Shown here: positions 8,752 to 17,376 of the stretch, one piece after another | How the letters are laid out: each line of letters starts with the position of its first letter | How positions within the stretch are numbered: the stretch's first letter is position 1 | Made by a program: the position numbers and the translations under genes | The notes under the pieces: generated by a model | Told to the model about the DNA's origin: nothing | The model's input: only the letters and a program-made list of their open reading frames with translations | Databases searched by the model: none | NCBI GenBank assembly: GCA_012520575.1 | Contig: JAAYOB010000005.1 | Coordinates: forward strand, 17,632-81,631 | Length of the DNA stretch: 64,000 nt | Direction: 5' to 3' | Origin: Candidatus Stramentimicrobium fermentans | GTDB lineage: Bacteria; Atribacterota; Phoenicimicrobiia; Phoenicimicrobiales; Stramentimicrobiaceae

Positions 8752-9639
8752 ATGCCCAGTGTTATTGGAATTCAGTTTCGGAACTCGAATTTTATTTATT
8801 ATTTTACATATGGAAAGCATGTTTTAGAAATAGGTGACCATTGTGTGGTAAAAACTTCCTTAGGATTGGATATAGGAAAGGTAGCAACACCGGTCTTGTT
8901 TCTTGAACCGGAAGAGTTAAAAGAGCCTCTCAAAAGGATAGTTCGTAAAGCGACAAAAGCTGACATCGATAAATGGATGCAAATTCAGGCTGATGAACAA
9001 GAAGCCCATGATGTTTGCCAGGAAAATATCAATAAATATCAATTAGATATGCACCTTATTCATAGTAAATACCTGTTTGATAAAAGTAGGCTCATTTTTT
9101 ATTTTTATGCTGATAATCGTGTAGATTTTCGGGAACTAGTTAAAGACCTTGCATTACAGTTAAAGACTAAGATAGAGCTAAAACAGGTAGGGGTAAGAGA
9201 TAAGGCAAAGATGGTAGGCGGGTTGGGTATTTGCGGAAGGCCTTTATGCTGTACCTGTTTTTTAAATGAATTTAAACCGGTTCCCATTAATGTGGCTAAA
9301 ATGCAGAGCGTAGCTTTGAACCTTTCTAAGATTTCAGGTACATGCGGGCGGTTGAAGTGTTGTCTGAATTTTGAAGCACAATTCTATGCAGAAGAATTAA
9401 AAAAATACCCCAAACTGAATAGCCACATAAAAAATAATGAAGGCAAAGATGGGAAAGTAGTAGAAGTTAATATATTGAGCAGATATATGATTATTGAAAC
9501 ATTAGAAAAAGAGGATAATGAACATATTAAGAATAGGGTTAAAATTCCTATAGATGAATGGGAAAAGAGTTATACTCAGATAAGAAAAAGAGAAACACAA
9601 AATGCAGAAAGTAAAGCTACACCCGAGAGAGATAGTTGA
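8752..9639 (+). CDS. ricT: PSP1-domain protein RicT (YaaT) homologue
   Basis: In Bacillus, RicT is part of the RicA-RicF-RicT iron-sulfur complex that aids RNase Y-dependent RNA maturation, sporulation and competence. The protein has the PSP1 C-terminal region and the diagnostic cysteine cluster: C161, C166, C167, C169, then C198, C203 and C204 (ICGRPLCCTC and TCGRLKCC), which bind Fe-S clusters in the family. I chose ATG 8752 because AGGTGA (8740-8745) lies six bases upstream; an in-frame TTG at 8746 would add two residues. Position right after holB matches Bacillus gene order. Genes for the partner proteins RicA and RicF are not in this window. Confidence 0.9.
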   Translation: MPSVIGIQFRNSNFIYYFTYGKHVLEIGDHCVVKTSLGLDIGKVATPVLFLEPEELKEPLKRIVRKATKADIDKWMQIQADEQEAHDVCQENINKYQLDMHLIHSKYLFDKSRLIFYFYADNRVDFRELVKDLALQLKTKIELKQVGVRDKAKMVGGLGICGRPLCCTCFLNEFKPVPINVAKMQSVALNLSKISGTCGRLKCCLNFEAQFYAEELKKYPKLNSHIKNNEGKDGKVVEVNILSRYMIIETLEKEDNEHIKNRVKIPIDEWEKSYTQIRKRETQNAESKATPERDS

Positions 9640-10291
9640 ATCGTTAGGTCCATACCAATTGAAGGTTATTCAGAATAAAGATAGTTACTGCTTTTCTATC
9701 GATTCTCTTTTGCTGGCTCAATTCATTAAGATTAAAAACAAGGAAAGGGTAATAGATTTAGGCACCGGCTGCGGGATTATCCCCCTCCTGATCTACCGAC
9801 CCCAAAAAAATAATATTATTTACGGAATTGAAATTCAGGAAAAGCTGGCCTCTTTAGCCAAGAGAAACGTATCTTTAAATAACTTAGAGCAAGATATTTT
9901 TATTCTGCAGGGGGATATAAAAAATCTGAAAGAAAATTTCTCTGGTGAATATTTTGATATCGTTACGGTCAATCCCCCTTATATCCCTCTTGGCAGAGGG
10001 AAAAGTAGCTCTGATAATGAACAATTGATAGCCCGGCATGAATTGAATATTGATTTAAATGGACTCATGAAAATAAGCAGCTATCTTTTAAAAAAGGGTG
10101 GCAGGCTATATTTGATACACCGGGCAGATACGCTAATTTCAATAATCACTACCTTAAAAAAGTACTGTCTGGAGCCAAAAATATTACAATTTATTTATAC
10201 CAAAAAAGGTATGCAGGCCAAAAGATTTCTTTTGGAGGCAAGAAAAGAAGGAGGAGCGGAGCTTCAAGTTCTGCCTCCCCATTTTTTATAG
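9602..10291 (+). CDS. trmN6: tRNA1(Val) (adenine-37 N6)-methyltransferase-like protein (TrmN6/YabB)
   Basis: SAM-dependent N6-adenine methyltransferase of the YabB/TrmN6 group. The SAM-binding DLGTGCG motif is at 52-58 and the catalytic NPPY at 124-127, both intact. Length 229 is close to the usual 240-250. The gene overlaps the end of ricT by 38 bases, indicating tight translational coupling. Context (holB-ricT before, rsmI after) is the same as in Firmicutes, which supports the specific name over a generic N6-methyltransferase. The last codons form part of a terminator-like hairpin. Confidence 0.88.
   Translation: MQKVKLHPREIVESLGPYQLKVIQNKDSYCFSIDSLLLAQFIKIKNKERVIDLGTGCGIIPLLIYRPQKNNIIYGIEIQEKLASLAKRNVSLNNLEQDIFILQGDIKNLKENFSGEYFDIVTVNPPYIPLGRGKSSSDNEQLIARHELNIDLNGLMKISSYLLKKGGRLYLIHRADTLISIITTLKKYCLEPKILQFIYTKKGMQAKRFLLEARKEGGAELQVLPPHFL
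10250..10287 (+). terminator. Terminator embedded in the 3' end of trmN6
   Basis: GGAGG-A-GCGGA (10250-10260) pairs with TCTGC-CTCC (10270-10278), leaving one bulged A, and is followed by CCATTTTTT with T run 10282-10287. The stop codon of trmN6 (10289-10291) lies just after the T run, so terminator and coding sequence share bases. It would split rsmI from the upstream operon. Confidence 0.6.
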
Positions 10292-10510
10292 GTGCGAAAA
10301 TATTAATCTGAAAAAAATTAACAATAATATATAAAATAAGTACAGCATTTTTAGTTTTTTGTTCGTAGAAAGCGTTTTGTTAAGCTGAAAACCAATTCTT
10401 ACGATAGTATATTATCATATTCGCAACTAAAAAATATTTAAAATACTTGCTTAATATTAATTCCTTAATGACTGAAAACTATAAACTGATAACTTTTCTA
10501 AAAGGCTTTT

Positions 10511-11380
10511 ATGGAAAAAAAAATCGGCAAACTATATATTTGCGGTACTCCTATCGGTAATCTGGAAGATATTACCTTGCGTTGCCTGGAGACTTTAAAG
10601 AAAGTAGACTTAATTGCAGCAGAAGACACTCGTCATACCAAAATATTGTTAAACTATTATCAGATTGAAAAACCGATTATCAGTTACCACGAATTCAGTT
10701 CCCAAAAGAAAACCGAATACATAGTTCAATTACTGAAAAAAGGGCAGGATGTTGCTTTAGTATCGGATGCCGGAATGCCCGGGTTAAGTGACCCGGGTTA
10801 TGTGATAATTAATAAAGCCATAGAAAACAATATCTCTCTTATACCTATTCCGGGAGTTTCGGCACTGACCGCCGCACTGGTAGTTTCGGGCTTTGCTATG
10901 CATAGTTTTGTCTTTGAGGGATTTGTTCCCCGAAGAAGAGCGGATAAAGAAAAATATTTTACCAGGTTAAAAGAAGAGCACAGAACTATAGTTTGCTATG
11001 AAACCCCGCATCGTATAAAAGATACCCTTCTTATTATTAGGCAGATATTGGGGGACCGAAGGATTGTTTTGACCAGGGAACTAACCAAAATATTTGAAGA
11101 AATAATAAGGGGAACATTAACGGAAGTAATTGATTATGTTAATTCCAAAGAGATTAAAGGTGAGATAACTCTGGTTCTGGAGGGACTACCGACCCGTCGG
11201 AAAAAATCAGTTTCTTGCCTCAAAGATGGCCCGGCAGAGGATAATGAGTTAATAAAAAAGATTAATAATTACCTAAAAAAAGGATACTACCATAAAGACA
11301 TTGTATCTTTAATCGCTGTAGAGTATCATATTCCTAAAAAGTGGGTTTACGAAAAGATTTTAGAATTTAAAGATAAATAG
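10511..11380 (+). CDS. rsmI: 16S rRNA 2'-O-ribose C1402 methyltransferase
   Basis: Methylates the ribose of C1402 in 16S rRNA to tune decoding. The 289-residue protein carries the family signature near the N-terminus (GTPIGNLEDITLR, then IAAEDTRHT) and the SDAGMPGLSDPG motif of the tetrapyrrole-methylase fold. A short helical C-terminal extension is present, as is usual. Located between trmN6 and metG as in Bacillus (yabC), though 219 bases separate it from trmN6. That gap holds AT-rich DNA with CTGAAAA-type repeat pieces and no gene. Confidence 0.96.
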   Translation: MEKKIGKLYICGTPIGNLEDITLRCLETLKKVDLIAAEDTRHTKILLNYYQIEKPIISYHEFSSQKKTEYIVQLLKKGQDVALVSDAGMPGLSDPGYVIINKAIENNISLIPIPGVSALTAALVVSGFAMHSFVFEGFVPRRRADKEKYFTRLKEEHRTIVCYETPHRIKDTLLIIRQILGDRRIVLTRELTKIFEEIIRGTLTEVIDYVNSKEIKGEITLVLEGLPTRRKKSVSCLKDGPAEDNELIKKINNYLKKGYYHKDIVSLIAVEYHIPKKWVYEKILEFKDK

Positions 11381-11447
11381 ATTTAATAACAAAATCAAAG
11401 AGTAAAATATTTAAAAAATCATCTGGGGAAAGGATGCAAAATTAATC

Positions 11448-13409
11448 ATGGACAATAAGAAAAAAGCCTTTTACATTACCACTCCTATTTATTATGTGAA
11501 TGATGTTCCGCATATTGGGCATGCCTACACTACAATTGCGGCAGATACCATGGCCAGGTTTAAAAGGATAACCGGCTTCGATGTCTTGTTTGCTACCGGC
11601 ACTGATGAGCATGGACAAAAAATTGCCAAAGCAGCCGAGCAGCAGGGAATGACCCCCCTGGAACTGGCTGATAGCGTAGTGCTAAAATTTAAAAATCTCT
11701 GGCCTATCCTAAATATTAAACCGGATGATTTTATACGTACTACTGAGCAACGGCATAAATTAGTAGTTCAAAAAATATTTGAACGTTTATACGAAAAAGG
11801 AGATATTTATAAAGGTGAATATGAAGGGTGGTATTGTGTGCCCTGTGAAACTTTTTGGCCGGAAAGTCAGGTAGAAGGAGATGTCTGTCCTGATTGCGGC
11901 AGACCGGTGGAAAAATTCCATGAAGAAAGCTATTTTTTTAAGATGAGCAACTATCAGGACCGTCTATTGCAACATATTGAATCTCATCCTGATTGCATCA
12001 AACCAGAATCAAGAAAGAATGAAATTGTTAGTTTTGTAAAGCGAGGATTAAAAGACCAGAGTGTTACCAGAATTAAAACTAGCCTCAATTGGGGAATTGA
12101 TGTTCCTTTTGATTCAAACCATGTAGTTTATGTCTGGTTTGATGCCTTAATTAATTATCTCACAGTAGCCGGTTATGGTGTTAATGAGGATAAGTTTAAT
12201 TTCTATTGGCCGGAAGTGATGCATCTAATCGGTAAAGATATTTTAAGGTTTCATACCATTATCTGGTTTACCATGCTGATGGCGGCAGATATTGAGCCCC
12301 CTAAAATTGTCTATTCCCACGGTTGGTGGACTATTGAAGGCGACAAAATGTCTAAATCAAAAGGGAATGTGGTTGACCCTTATCAAGTTGCCGAAGAATT
12401 TGGTGCCGATGCCTTTCGTTATTTTTTATTGAGAGAACTCTCCTTTGGCCAAGATGGGAATTATTCTCGACAATTGCTCATTCAGAGGATTAATTATGAT
12501 TTAGCCAATGACCTGGGTAATTTACTCAGCCGTACTATAGCTATGATTGTCAAGTTCTGTAATGGGAGCATCCCTGTTCCATCGGCAAGTACTGAATTGC
12601 TCGATAGCGAATTACAAAATCGGGCTGAAGAAACGGTGGAGCAGGTTATAGAAAGTATGGAGCAAGTATCTTTTAACCTTGCCTTAGAGAGTATCTGGTC
12701 ATTGGTCAGAAGAACCAATAAATATATAGACCAGACCGAACCATGGGTATTAGGTAAGGATACGCACAAAAAGGAAAGATTAGAACAGGTGTTATATAAT
12801 CTTGCTGAGTCATTACGGATAATATCTATTTTAGTGTATTCCTTTATGCCTGTAACGGCTCTGAAAATGTGGGATCAGTTAGGAATTAAAGAAAACCTGG
12901 AAAATATGAAGATACCGGAACATGCTAACTGGGGGATTCTGGAACCTGGCACTAAAGTCAATCCCGGTGCTAATTTATTCCCCAGAATAGAGGAAATGAA
13001 AAAAAGTACATCTGCAGAAAATGCAGAAAGAAAGGATAGCGTAGGGAGAGTAACTATGGAAGCCGATAATAAAAATAATGAAGTACCAACCATATCTATG
13101 GAAGAATTTCAAAAATTGGATTTGCGAGTAGGTAAAATTATCTCAGCAGAAGACGTCCCGGGAACTAGTAAGCTATTAAAAATAGAAGTTGATTTTAAGT
13201 CTGAGACCAGAACCTTAATTGCCGGTATAAAAGGATTTTATCTGTCCGAAGAACTAATTGGTAAGAATATTGTAGTAGTATTCAATTTAGAACCTGCCAC
13301 TATTAGAGGCATTCGCTCGCAAGGAATGCTTTTAGCCGCGTCAGAAGGGGAACAGGTTGTTCTTTTGACTACCGATAAAGAAATATCTCCGGGTAGTAAA
13401 ATAAGATAG
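11448..13409 (+). CDS. metG: Methionyl-tRNA synthetase
   Basis: Charges tRNA-Met. The 653-residue class I enzyme shows the HIGH-type motif PHIGHAY (21-27), a zinc-knuckle insertion with C130, C133, C147 and C150, and KMSKS at 300-304. A C-terminal EMAP/Trbp111-like tRNA-binding domain (about 549-653, beginning near EEFQKLDLRVGKI) completes the long bacterial form. A low-complexity charged linker (about 515-545) joins the two parts. Start at the ATG after AAAGGA. It ends the tmk-metG block. Confidence 0.97.
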   Translation: MDNKKKAFYITTPIYYVNDVPHIGHAYTTIAADTMARFKRITGFDVLFATGTDEHGQKIAKAAEQQGMTPLELADSVVLKFKNLWPILNIKPDDFIRTTEQRHKLVVQKIFERLYEKGDIYKGEYEGWYCVPCETFWPESQVEGDVCPDCGRPVEKFHEESYFFKMSNYQDRLLQHIESHPDCIKPESRKNEIVSFVKRGLKDQSVTRIKTSLNWGIDVPFDSNHVVYVWFDALINYLTVAGYGVNEDKFNFYWPEVMHLIGKDILRFHTIIWFTMLMAADIEPPKIVYSHGWWTIEGDKMSKSKGNVVDPYQVAEEFGADAFRYFLLRELSFGQDGNYSRQLLIQRINYDLANDLGNLLSRTIAMIVKFCNGSIPVPSASTELLDSELQNRAEETVEQVIESMEQVSFNLALESIWSLVRRTNKYIDQTEPWVLGKDTHKKERLEQVLYNLAESLRIISILVYSFMPVTALKMWDQLGIKENLENMKIPEHANWGILEPGTKVNPGANLFPRIEEMKKSTSAENAERKDSVGRVTMEADNKNNEVPTISMEEFQKLDLRVGKIISAEDVPGTSKLLKIEVDFKSETRTLIAGIKGFYLSEELIGKNIVVVFNLEPATIRGIRSQGMLLAASEGEQVVLLTTDKEISPGSKIR

Positions 13410-13450
13410 ATTACCGCTGCTCAAGTCAGATAAAGAATAGAGGAAAAGGT

Positions 13451-14344
13451 ATGGAACAGATAAGTAATAAACAAGAAAATGGCAAGATAGGCCAAAATAA
13501 TGATTTTAGATATGGCAGTTTTACCAAATACTTCACTATTGCTTTAGTTTTATTACTTTTAGTCTCTTTAATCTATAGCCAGTGGCAATATCGACGACTT
13601 GTTAAGTCGATTGGCGAGTTAAATCAAACATATAATGAAGTGCAAATGGAAAATAAAGACTTGAAAGAGCAGATTGAAGAACAAAATCATAAATTATGGG
13701 TTATAGGTAATCAAATACACAACTATTTAGAAGACAGCATAACCAAGGAAGAGCTTACCGAAATATATAATCAACTGCAAGAGCTGGAAGAAAAGGTGTT
13801 TGATGTAAACAAAACGGTATCTTATTTAAATCGAATTAAAGGAATTGTTTCCAGTAATAATAAACAGCTAAAGGCTGAAACCGTATCTAAAATAGCTAAG
13901 TATATTTATGAAACTGCCTTGAATTATGAATTTAATCCATTCTTAATCTGTGCCCTGATTAAGGTAGAAAGTAATTTCAAGGTAGATTCTATCTCTAGCG
14001 CCAGTGCTTATGGATTATGTCAGGTTAGCTCTATGACCGCTCGTAAATTGGCTCCTCACCTTGGGATTAATTGGGATGGGGCGGAGGAGACATTGTTAAA
14101 TCCGGAAAAGAATATAAAAATCGGGATACATTATCTATCTACACTTTACAATGACTTCGGAGATTTAAAATTAGCCCTAACTGCCTACAATTACGGGCCG
14201 AGCAGGGTACAGGGGTTTATTTCAGAGGATATCAGAATTCCCAGTGGTTATACTGACAAAGTCCTTAAATACTACGCCCAATACGAAGGATTAAGCAGCG
14301 ATGAGCTCAATAAATCGCTGACCTTAAAATGGAGAAATAGCTAA
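13451..14344 (+). CDS. Membrane-anchored lytic transglycosylase (SLT domain)
   Basis: Predicted murein-cleaving enzyme tethered to the inner membrane. The 297-residue protein has one transmembrane segment (about 25-43), a long coiled coil (about 50-125) projecting outwards, and a C-terminal SLT/lysozyme-like domain (about 145-275). The catalytic glutamate is in LIKVESNF (E173), and the family motifs SAYGLCQV and LTAYNYGP are present. AGGAAAAGG precedes the ATG. It lies 41 bases after metG. The nearby pilT suggests, but does not prove, a role in opening peptidoglycan for pilus assembly; general wall turnover is the alternative. Confidence 0.9.
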   Translation: MEQISNKQENGKIGQNNDFRYGSFTKYFTIALVLLLLVSLIYSQWQYRRLVKSIGELNQTYNEVQMENKDLKEQIEEQNHKLWVIGNQIHNYLEDSITKEELTEIYNQLQELEEKVFDVNKTVSYLNRIKGIVSSNNKQLKAETVSKIAKYIYETALNYEFNPFLICALIKVESNFKVDSISSASAYGLCQVSSMTARKLAPHLGINWDGAEETLLNPEKNIKIGIHYLSTLYNDFGDLKLALTAYNYGPSRVQGFISEDIRIPSGYTDKVLKYYAQYEGLSSDELNKSLTLKWRNS

Positions 14345-14368
14345 ATATTAAATAATAATTTAAATTAG

Positions 14369-14398
14369 TTTACTTTAGTAGGATTTAAATGTTATAGT
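14369..14398 (+). promoter_or_regulatory. Candidate sigma-A promoter of metK
   Basis: TTTACT (14369-14374), an 18-base spacer and TATAGT (14393-14398), about 60 bases before metK. No SAM riboswitch fits in the short remaining leader. Confidence 0.5.
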
Positions 14399-14456
14399 AT
14401 TAACTGTTATTTTAGGGACATATTCTACCGATAAGAATATAAGGAGGCTCGGTCTA

Positions 14457-15653
14457 TTGCAAAATAATTATTTGTTCACGTCTGAATCTGTTACGGAGGG
14501 ACACCCTGATAAAGTTGCCGATCAGATTGCTGATGCTGTATTAGATGCCATTTATGTTCAAGATGCTGAGGCCAGGGTGGCTGTAGAGACTTTGGTTGCT
14601 ACAGGGCTTGTTTTAGTTGCCGGTCAGATTACAACTTCGGCTTATGTTGATATTCCGAAGATTGTCAGAGACACAGTCAGGGAGATTGGTTATACTAGAG
14701 CAAAATATGGTTTTGATTGCGATACCTGTGCCGTGTTGACTTCTATTGACGAGCAAGCCAAGGATATCGCTATTGGCGTTAATAAAGCTTTTGAAATACG
14801 GGAAGAAAATATTAATCCGGAAAAAAATAAATTTGCCGTTACCGGAGCGGGAGATCAGGGTATGATGTTTGGCTATGCCTGTCGAGAAACACCGGAATTA
14901 ATGCCTTTACCGATATCATTAGCTCATAAGCTAACCTATCGTTTAGCGGAAGTTAGAAAAAACAAGATTATTCCCTATCTAAGACCGGATGGAAAATCCC
15001 AGGTAACGGTGCAATATATAGATGGAGCCCCGGCCCGGATAGAGGCAATAGTGATTGCAGCCCAGCATAATCCTAAAGTAGATATAGAAACTATACAAAA
15101 AGACATTAAAGAAAAAGTAATTGCTGAGGTAATTCCCCAAAAATATCTTGATGAAAATACTAAATACTATATAAATTCTACCGGCAGATTTACTATTGGA
15201 GGGCCTAAGGCCGATACCGGTCTTAGCGGCAGGAAAATTATTGTTGATACTTATGGTGGCACTGCCCGACACGGAGGCGGTTCATTCTCCGGGAAAGACC
15301 CTACCAAAGTTGACCGCTCAGCCAGTTATGCTGCTCGATACATTGCCAAAAATATTGTTGCTGCCGGAATTGCTGATAAGTGTGAGGTACAGTTGGCTTA
15401 TGCTATTGGAGTAGCAAACCCGGTTTCCATAATGATCGATACCTTTCAGACAGAGAGAATCCCCCAATCACAGATTATACAATTGATTAAAAAACATTTC
15501 GATGTAAGACCTGCTGCTATTATTGACCATTTACAATTAAGAAGACCTATCTATAAGAAGACCGCTGCCTATGGACATTTTGGCCGAGAAAACGAAGAGT
15601 TTACTTGGGAAAAAATAGATAAAGCTGAAGAATTAAAAAGAGATATTCAATAA
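14457..15653 (+). CDS. metK: S-adenosylmethionine synthetase
   Basis: Makes SAM from methionine and ATP. The 398-residue protein contains the conserved [16 protein letters not shown] segment near the N-terminus, the [12 protein letters not shown] motif and the glycine-rich [10 protein letters not shown] loop. Length is normal. Start is TTG at 14457 behind AAGGAGG (14441-14447). It supplies the methyl donor for enzymes encoded nearby (trmN6, rsmI, rimO). It is followed after 64 bases by pilT. Confidence 0.98.
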   Translation: MQNNYLFTSESVTEGHPDKVADQIADAVLDAIYVQDAEARVAVETLVATGLVLVAGQITTSAYVDIPKIVRDTVREIGYTRAKYGFDCDTCAVLTSIDEQAKDIAIGVNKAFEIREENINPEKNKFAVTGAGDQGMMFGYACRETPELMPLPISLAHKLTYRLAEVRKNKIIPYLRPDGKSQVTVQYIDGAPARIEAIVIAAQHNPKVDIETIQKDIKEKVIAEVIPQKYLDENTKYYINSTGRFTIGGPKADTGLSGRKIIVDTYGGTARHGGGSFSGKDPTKVDRSASYAARYIAKNIVAAGIADKCEVQLAYAIGVANPVSIMIDTFQTERIPQSQIIQLIKKHFDVRPAAIIDHLQLRRPIYKKTAAYGHFGRENEEFTWEKIDKAEELKRDIQ

Positions 15654-15717
15654 TGATTTTAAATGAACTTAGCTTCCAAAAATTTCTTTTTTTAAAAATA
15701 TTTAAATGAGGTTTAGA

Positions 15718-16764
15718 ATGAAAATTACAGAGTTGCTAAGAATTACTCGAGATGCAGAAGCTTCCGACCTACACTTGACAGTCGGTGCTCCGCCTACCAT
15801 TAGAGTAAACGGTTTGCTTTCTCAACTAAATTATCCCGCTTTAGAAGATATTGAAGTTAACGAGATGCTTTACAGCGTTCTGAGTAAAGAGCAGATAAAA
15901 AAACTTGAAGAATTAAAGGATATAGATTTTTCTTTAGAGATTTTGAATGTTGCCCGCTTTAGGGCAAATGTGTTTATGCATAGACGTGGATTAGCCGGGG
16001 CATTTCGTTTGATTCCGGAAAGGATTAAAAGTTTGGAAGAATTAGAACTTCCCCTTGGACTGGCAGATTTTACTAAAAAAGCGAAAGGATTGGTTCTTGT
16101 TACCGGACCTACCGGGAGCGGTAAATCGACAACTATTTCTACCCTGATTGATATAATCAATGAAAGAGATAATCTACATATTATTACCATTGAAGACCCT
16201 ATTGAATTTATTCATCAGCACAAAAATTGTATCATTGATCAGCGAGAGGTTGGCTTGCATGCCAGGTCATTTTCCCTTGCTCTAAGAAGTGCTTTAAGAG
16301 AAGACCCGGATGTCATATTAGTTGGGGAAATGAGAGATTTAGAAACGATATCTATGGCCGTTACCGCTGCCGAAACAGGCCATTTAGTATTTTCAACTCT
16401 TCATACCAATAGTGCCGCTGAGACTATCGAACGTATTATCGATGTGTTTCCCCCTCACCAGCAAAGACAAATCCGAATCCAATTAGCCGAGTCTTTACAG
16501 GGGGTTATTTCTCAGACTTTATTGCCTAATATCGATCAGAGCAAGAGAGTGCCGGCAGTAGAGGTGATGGTAGCTACTCCGGCTATAAGAAATATTATAC
16601 GTGAAGAAAAGATTCATTTAATCCCGGCGACCATACAGAGCTCTCAGCAGTACGGGATGCAGTCAATGGACCAATCTCTGCGGAAATTATTCCGTAATCA
16701 TATAATCGATAGAGAAACAGCTTTATACAGAGCAAGGGATACCAGTTATGTTCTGTCGCATTAA
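15718..16764 (+). CDS. pilT: Type IV pilus retraction ATPase PilT
   Basis: Hexameric motor that depolymerises type IV pili, powering twitching and DNA uptake. The N-terminal ASDLHLTVG segment, Walker A GPTGSGKSTT (about 130-139), an EDPIEF Asp-box and the AETGHLVFSTLHT His-box are all present. Start set at ATG 15718 because GAGG (15708-15711) precedes it by six bases; the upstream in-frame ATG at 15706 overlaps that site. Length 348 fits PilT (about 345) rather than PilB. It lies 16 kb from the main pilus locus. Confidence 0.95.
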   Translation: MKITELLRITRDAEASDLHLTVGAPPTIRVNGLLSQLNYPALEDIEVNEMLYSVLSKEQIKKLEELKDIDFSLEILNVARFRANVFMHRRGLAGAFRLIPERIKSLEELELPLGLADFTKKAKGLVLVTGPTGSGKSTTISTLIDIINERDNLHIITIEDPIEFIHQHKNCIIDQREVGLHARSFSLALRSALREDPDVILVGEMRDLETISMAVTAAETGHLVFSTLHTNSAAETIERIIDVFPPHQQRQIRIQLAESLQGVISQTLLPNIDQSKRVPAVEVMVATPAIRNIIREEKIHLIPATIQSSQQYGMQSMDQSLRKLFRNHIIDRETALYRARDTSYVLSH

Positions 16765-16899
16765 GATATGAAAAGTATGTATATTTAAAATAAAAATATT
16801 AAATAAATATCGATGCCTTTATAATATTTTGACATTAGGAGGTCGATTGGTTAAAATATCACCATAATTTGTACTTTAATTATATCGGATTTAAATGTT

Positions 16900-17119
16900 A
16901 ATAGATTTGCAGGAGAAAGTAGATTGCTAACCAAGCAATCGAATGACGTCTCCCAATCAATAGGTAGCAAGATTATAATAGTATCTACAAATCTGTTCGT
17001 AACAATGCGTTAAAAGTAAGAGCGGAATGTTGACTCGAGTCCATTCAATAGGGGTGGCACCGCGAAAAGTAATTTTCGTCCCTGATAGTATTATTTGTAC
17101 AATATTATCAGGGTTTTTT
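16900..17119 (+). ncRNA. T-box leader upstream of hisS-asnS-aspS
   Basis: Senses uncharged tRNA and controls transcription of the synthetase genes. The conserved T-box core GGGGTGGCACCGCG is at 17051-17064. A ten-pair basal stem joins AATAGATTTG (16900-16909) to CAAATCTGTT (16988-16997). Inside it, GGAGA/TCTCC encloses an internal loop with AGTA on one side and GAATGAC on the other, the usual specifier-loop arrangement. Read this way the specifier is GAC (Asp, 16945-16947), fitting a gene set that includes aspS. The hairpin above the loop (GATTGC/GCAATC) is very short, so the distal stem I module looks absent. A stem III (GAATG..CATTC) lies at about 17021-17047. Confidence 0.9.
17080..17119 (+). 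terminator. T-box-controlled terminator
   Basis: CCCTGATAGTATT (17080-17092) pairs with AATATTATCAGGG (17101-17113), followed by six T (17114-17119). It competes with the antiterminator formed by the T-box core just upstream. Confidence 0.9.
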
Positions 17120-17238
17120 ATTTAATTAGCTAATTTCCTTTCAGCTTATTGACAGATTGCTGATTGTTCTTACTCGCATTTCAAATCTTTAATAATTTTA
17201 AGCTGTCTTAACCGAAAACTGAATACTATCTCTCTTCT

Positions 17239-17310
17239 GTCATTGCGAGCGGCCGGAGGGGGTGTGGTAATATCATGCTCTGCTGCCCGCAAAAATTTAA
17301 CCTGAAAACC
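17239..17310. repeat. Dispersed intergenic repeat, copy A
   Basis: Begins GTCATTGCGAGCGG, then GTGTGGTAAT-A-TCAT, TCTG-TGC-GCAA-AATTTA and CTGAAAACC. The same ordered blocks recur at 31221-31300 and partly at 38003-38050. It lies between the T-box terminator and hisS, inside the operon leader. The sequence after it (to 17360) is built from CTGAAAACCG/GATAACCGAAA-like units. Confidence 0.6.
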
Positions 17311-17376
17311 AGAAAATGAAAACCGTTTCAGCTGACAACGGATAACCGAAACATATCCTATTCAAAGGAGCGAAAA

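Noticed and set aside
14399-14456. SAM riboswitch before metK
   Set aside because: The leader is under 60 bases and shows no SAM-I or SAM-II core; a simple promoter and AAGGAGG are enough.
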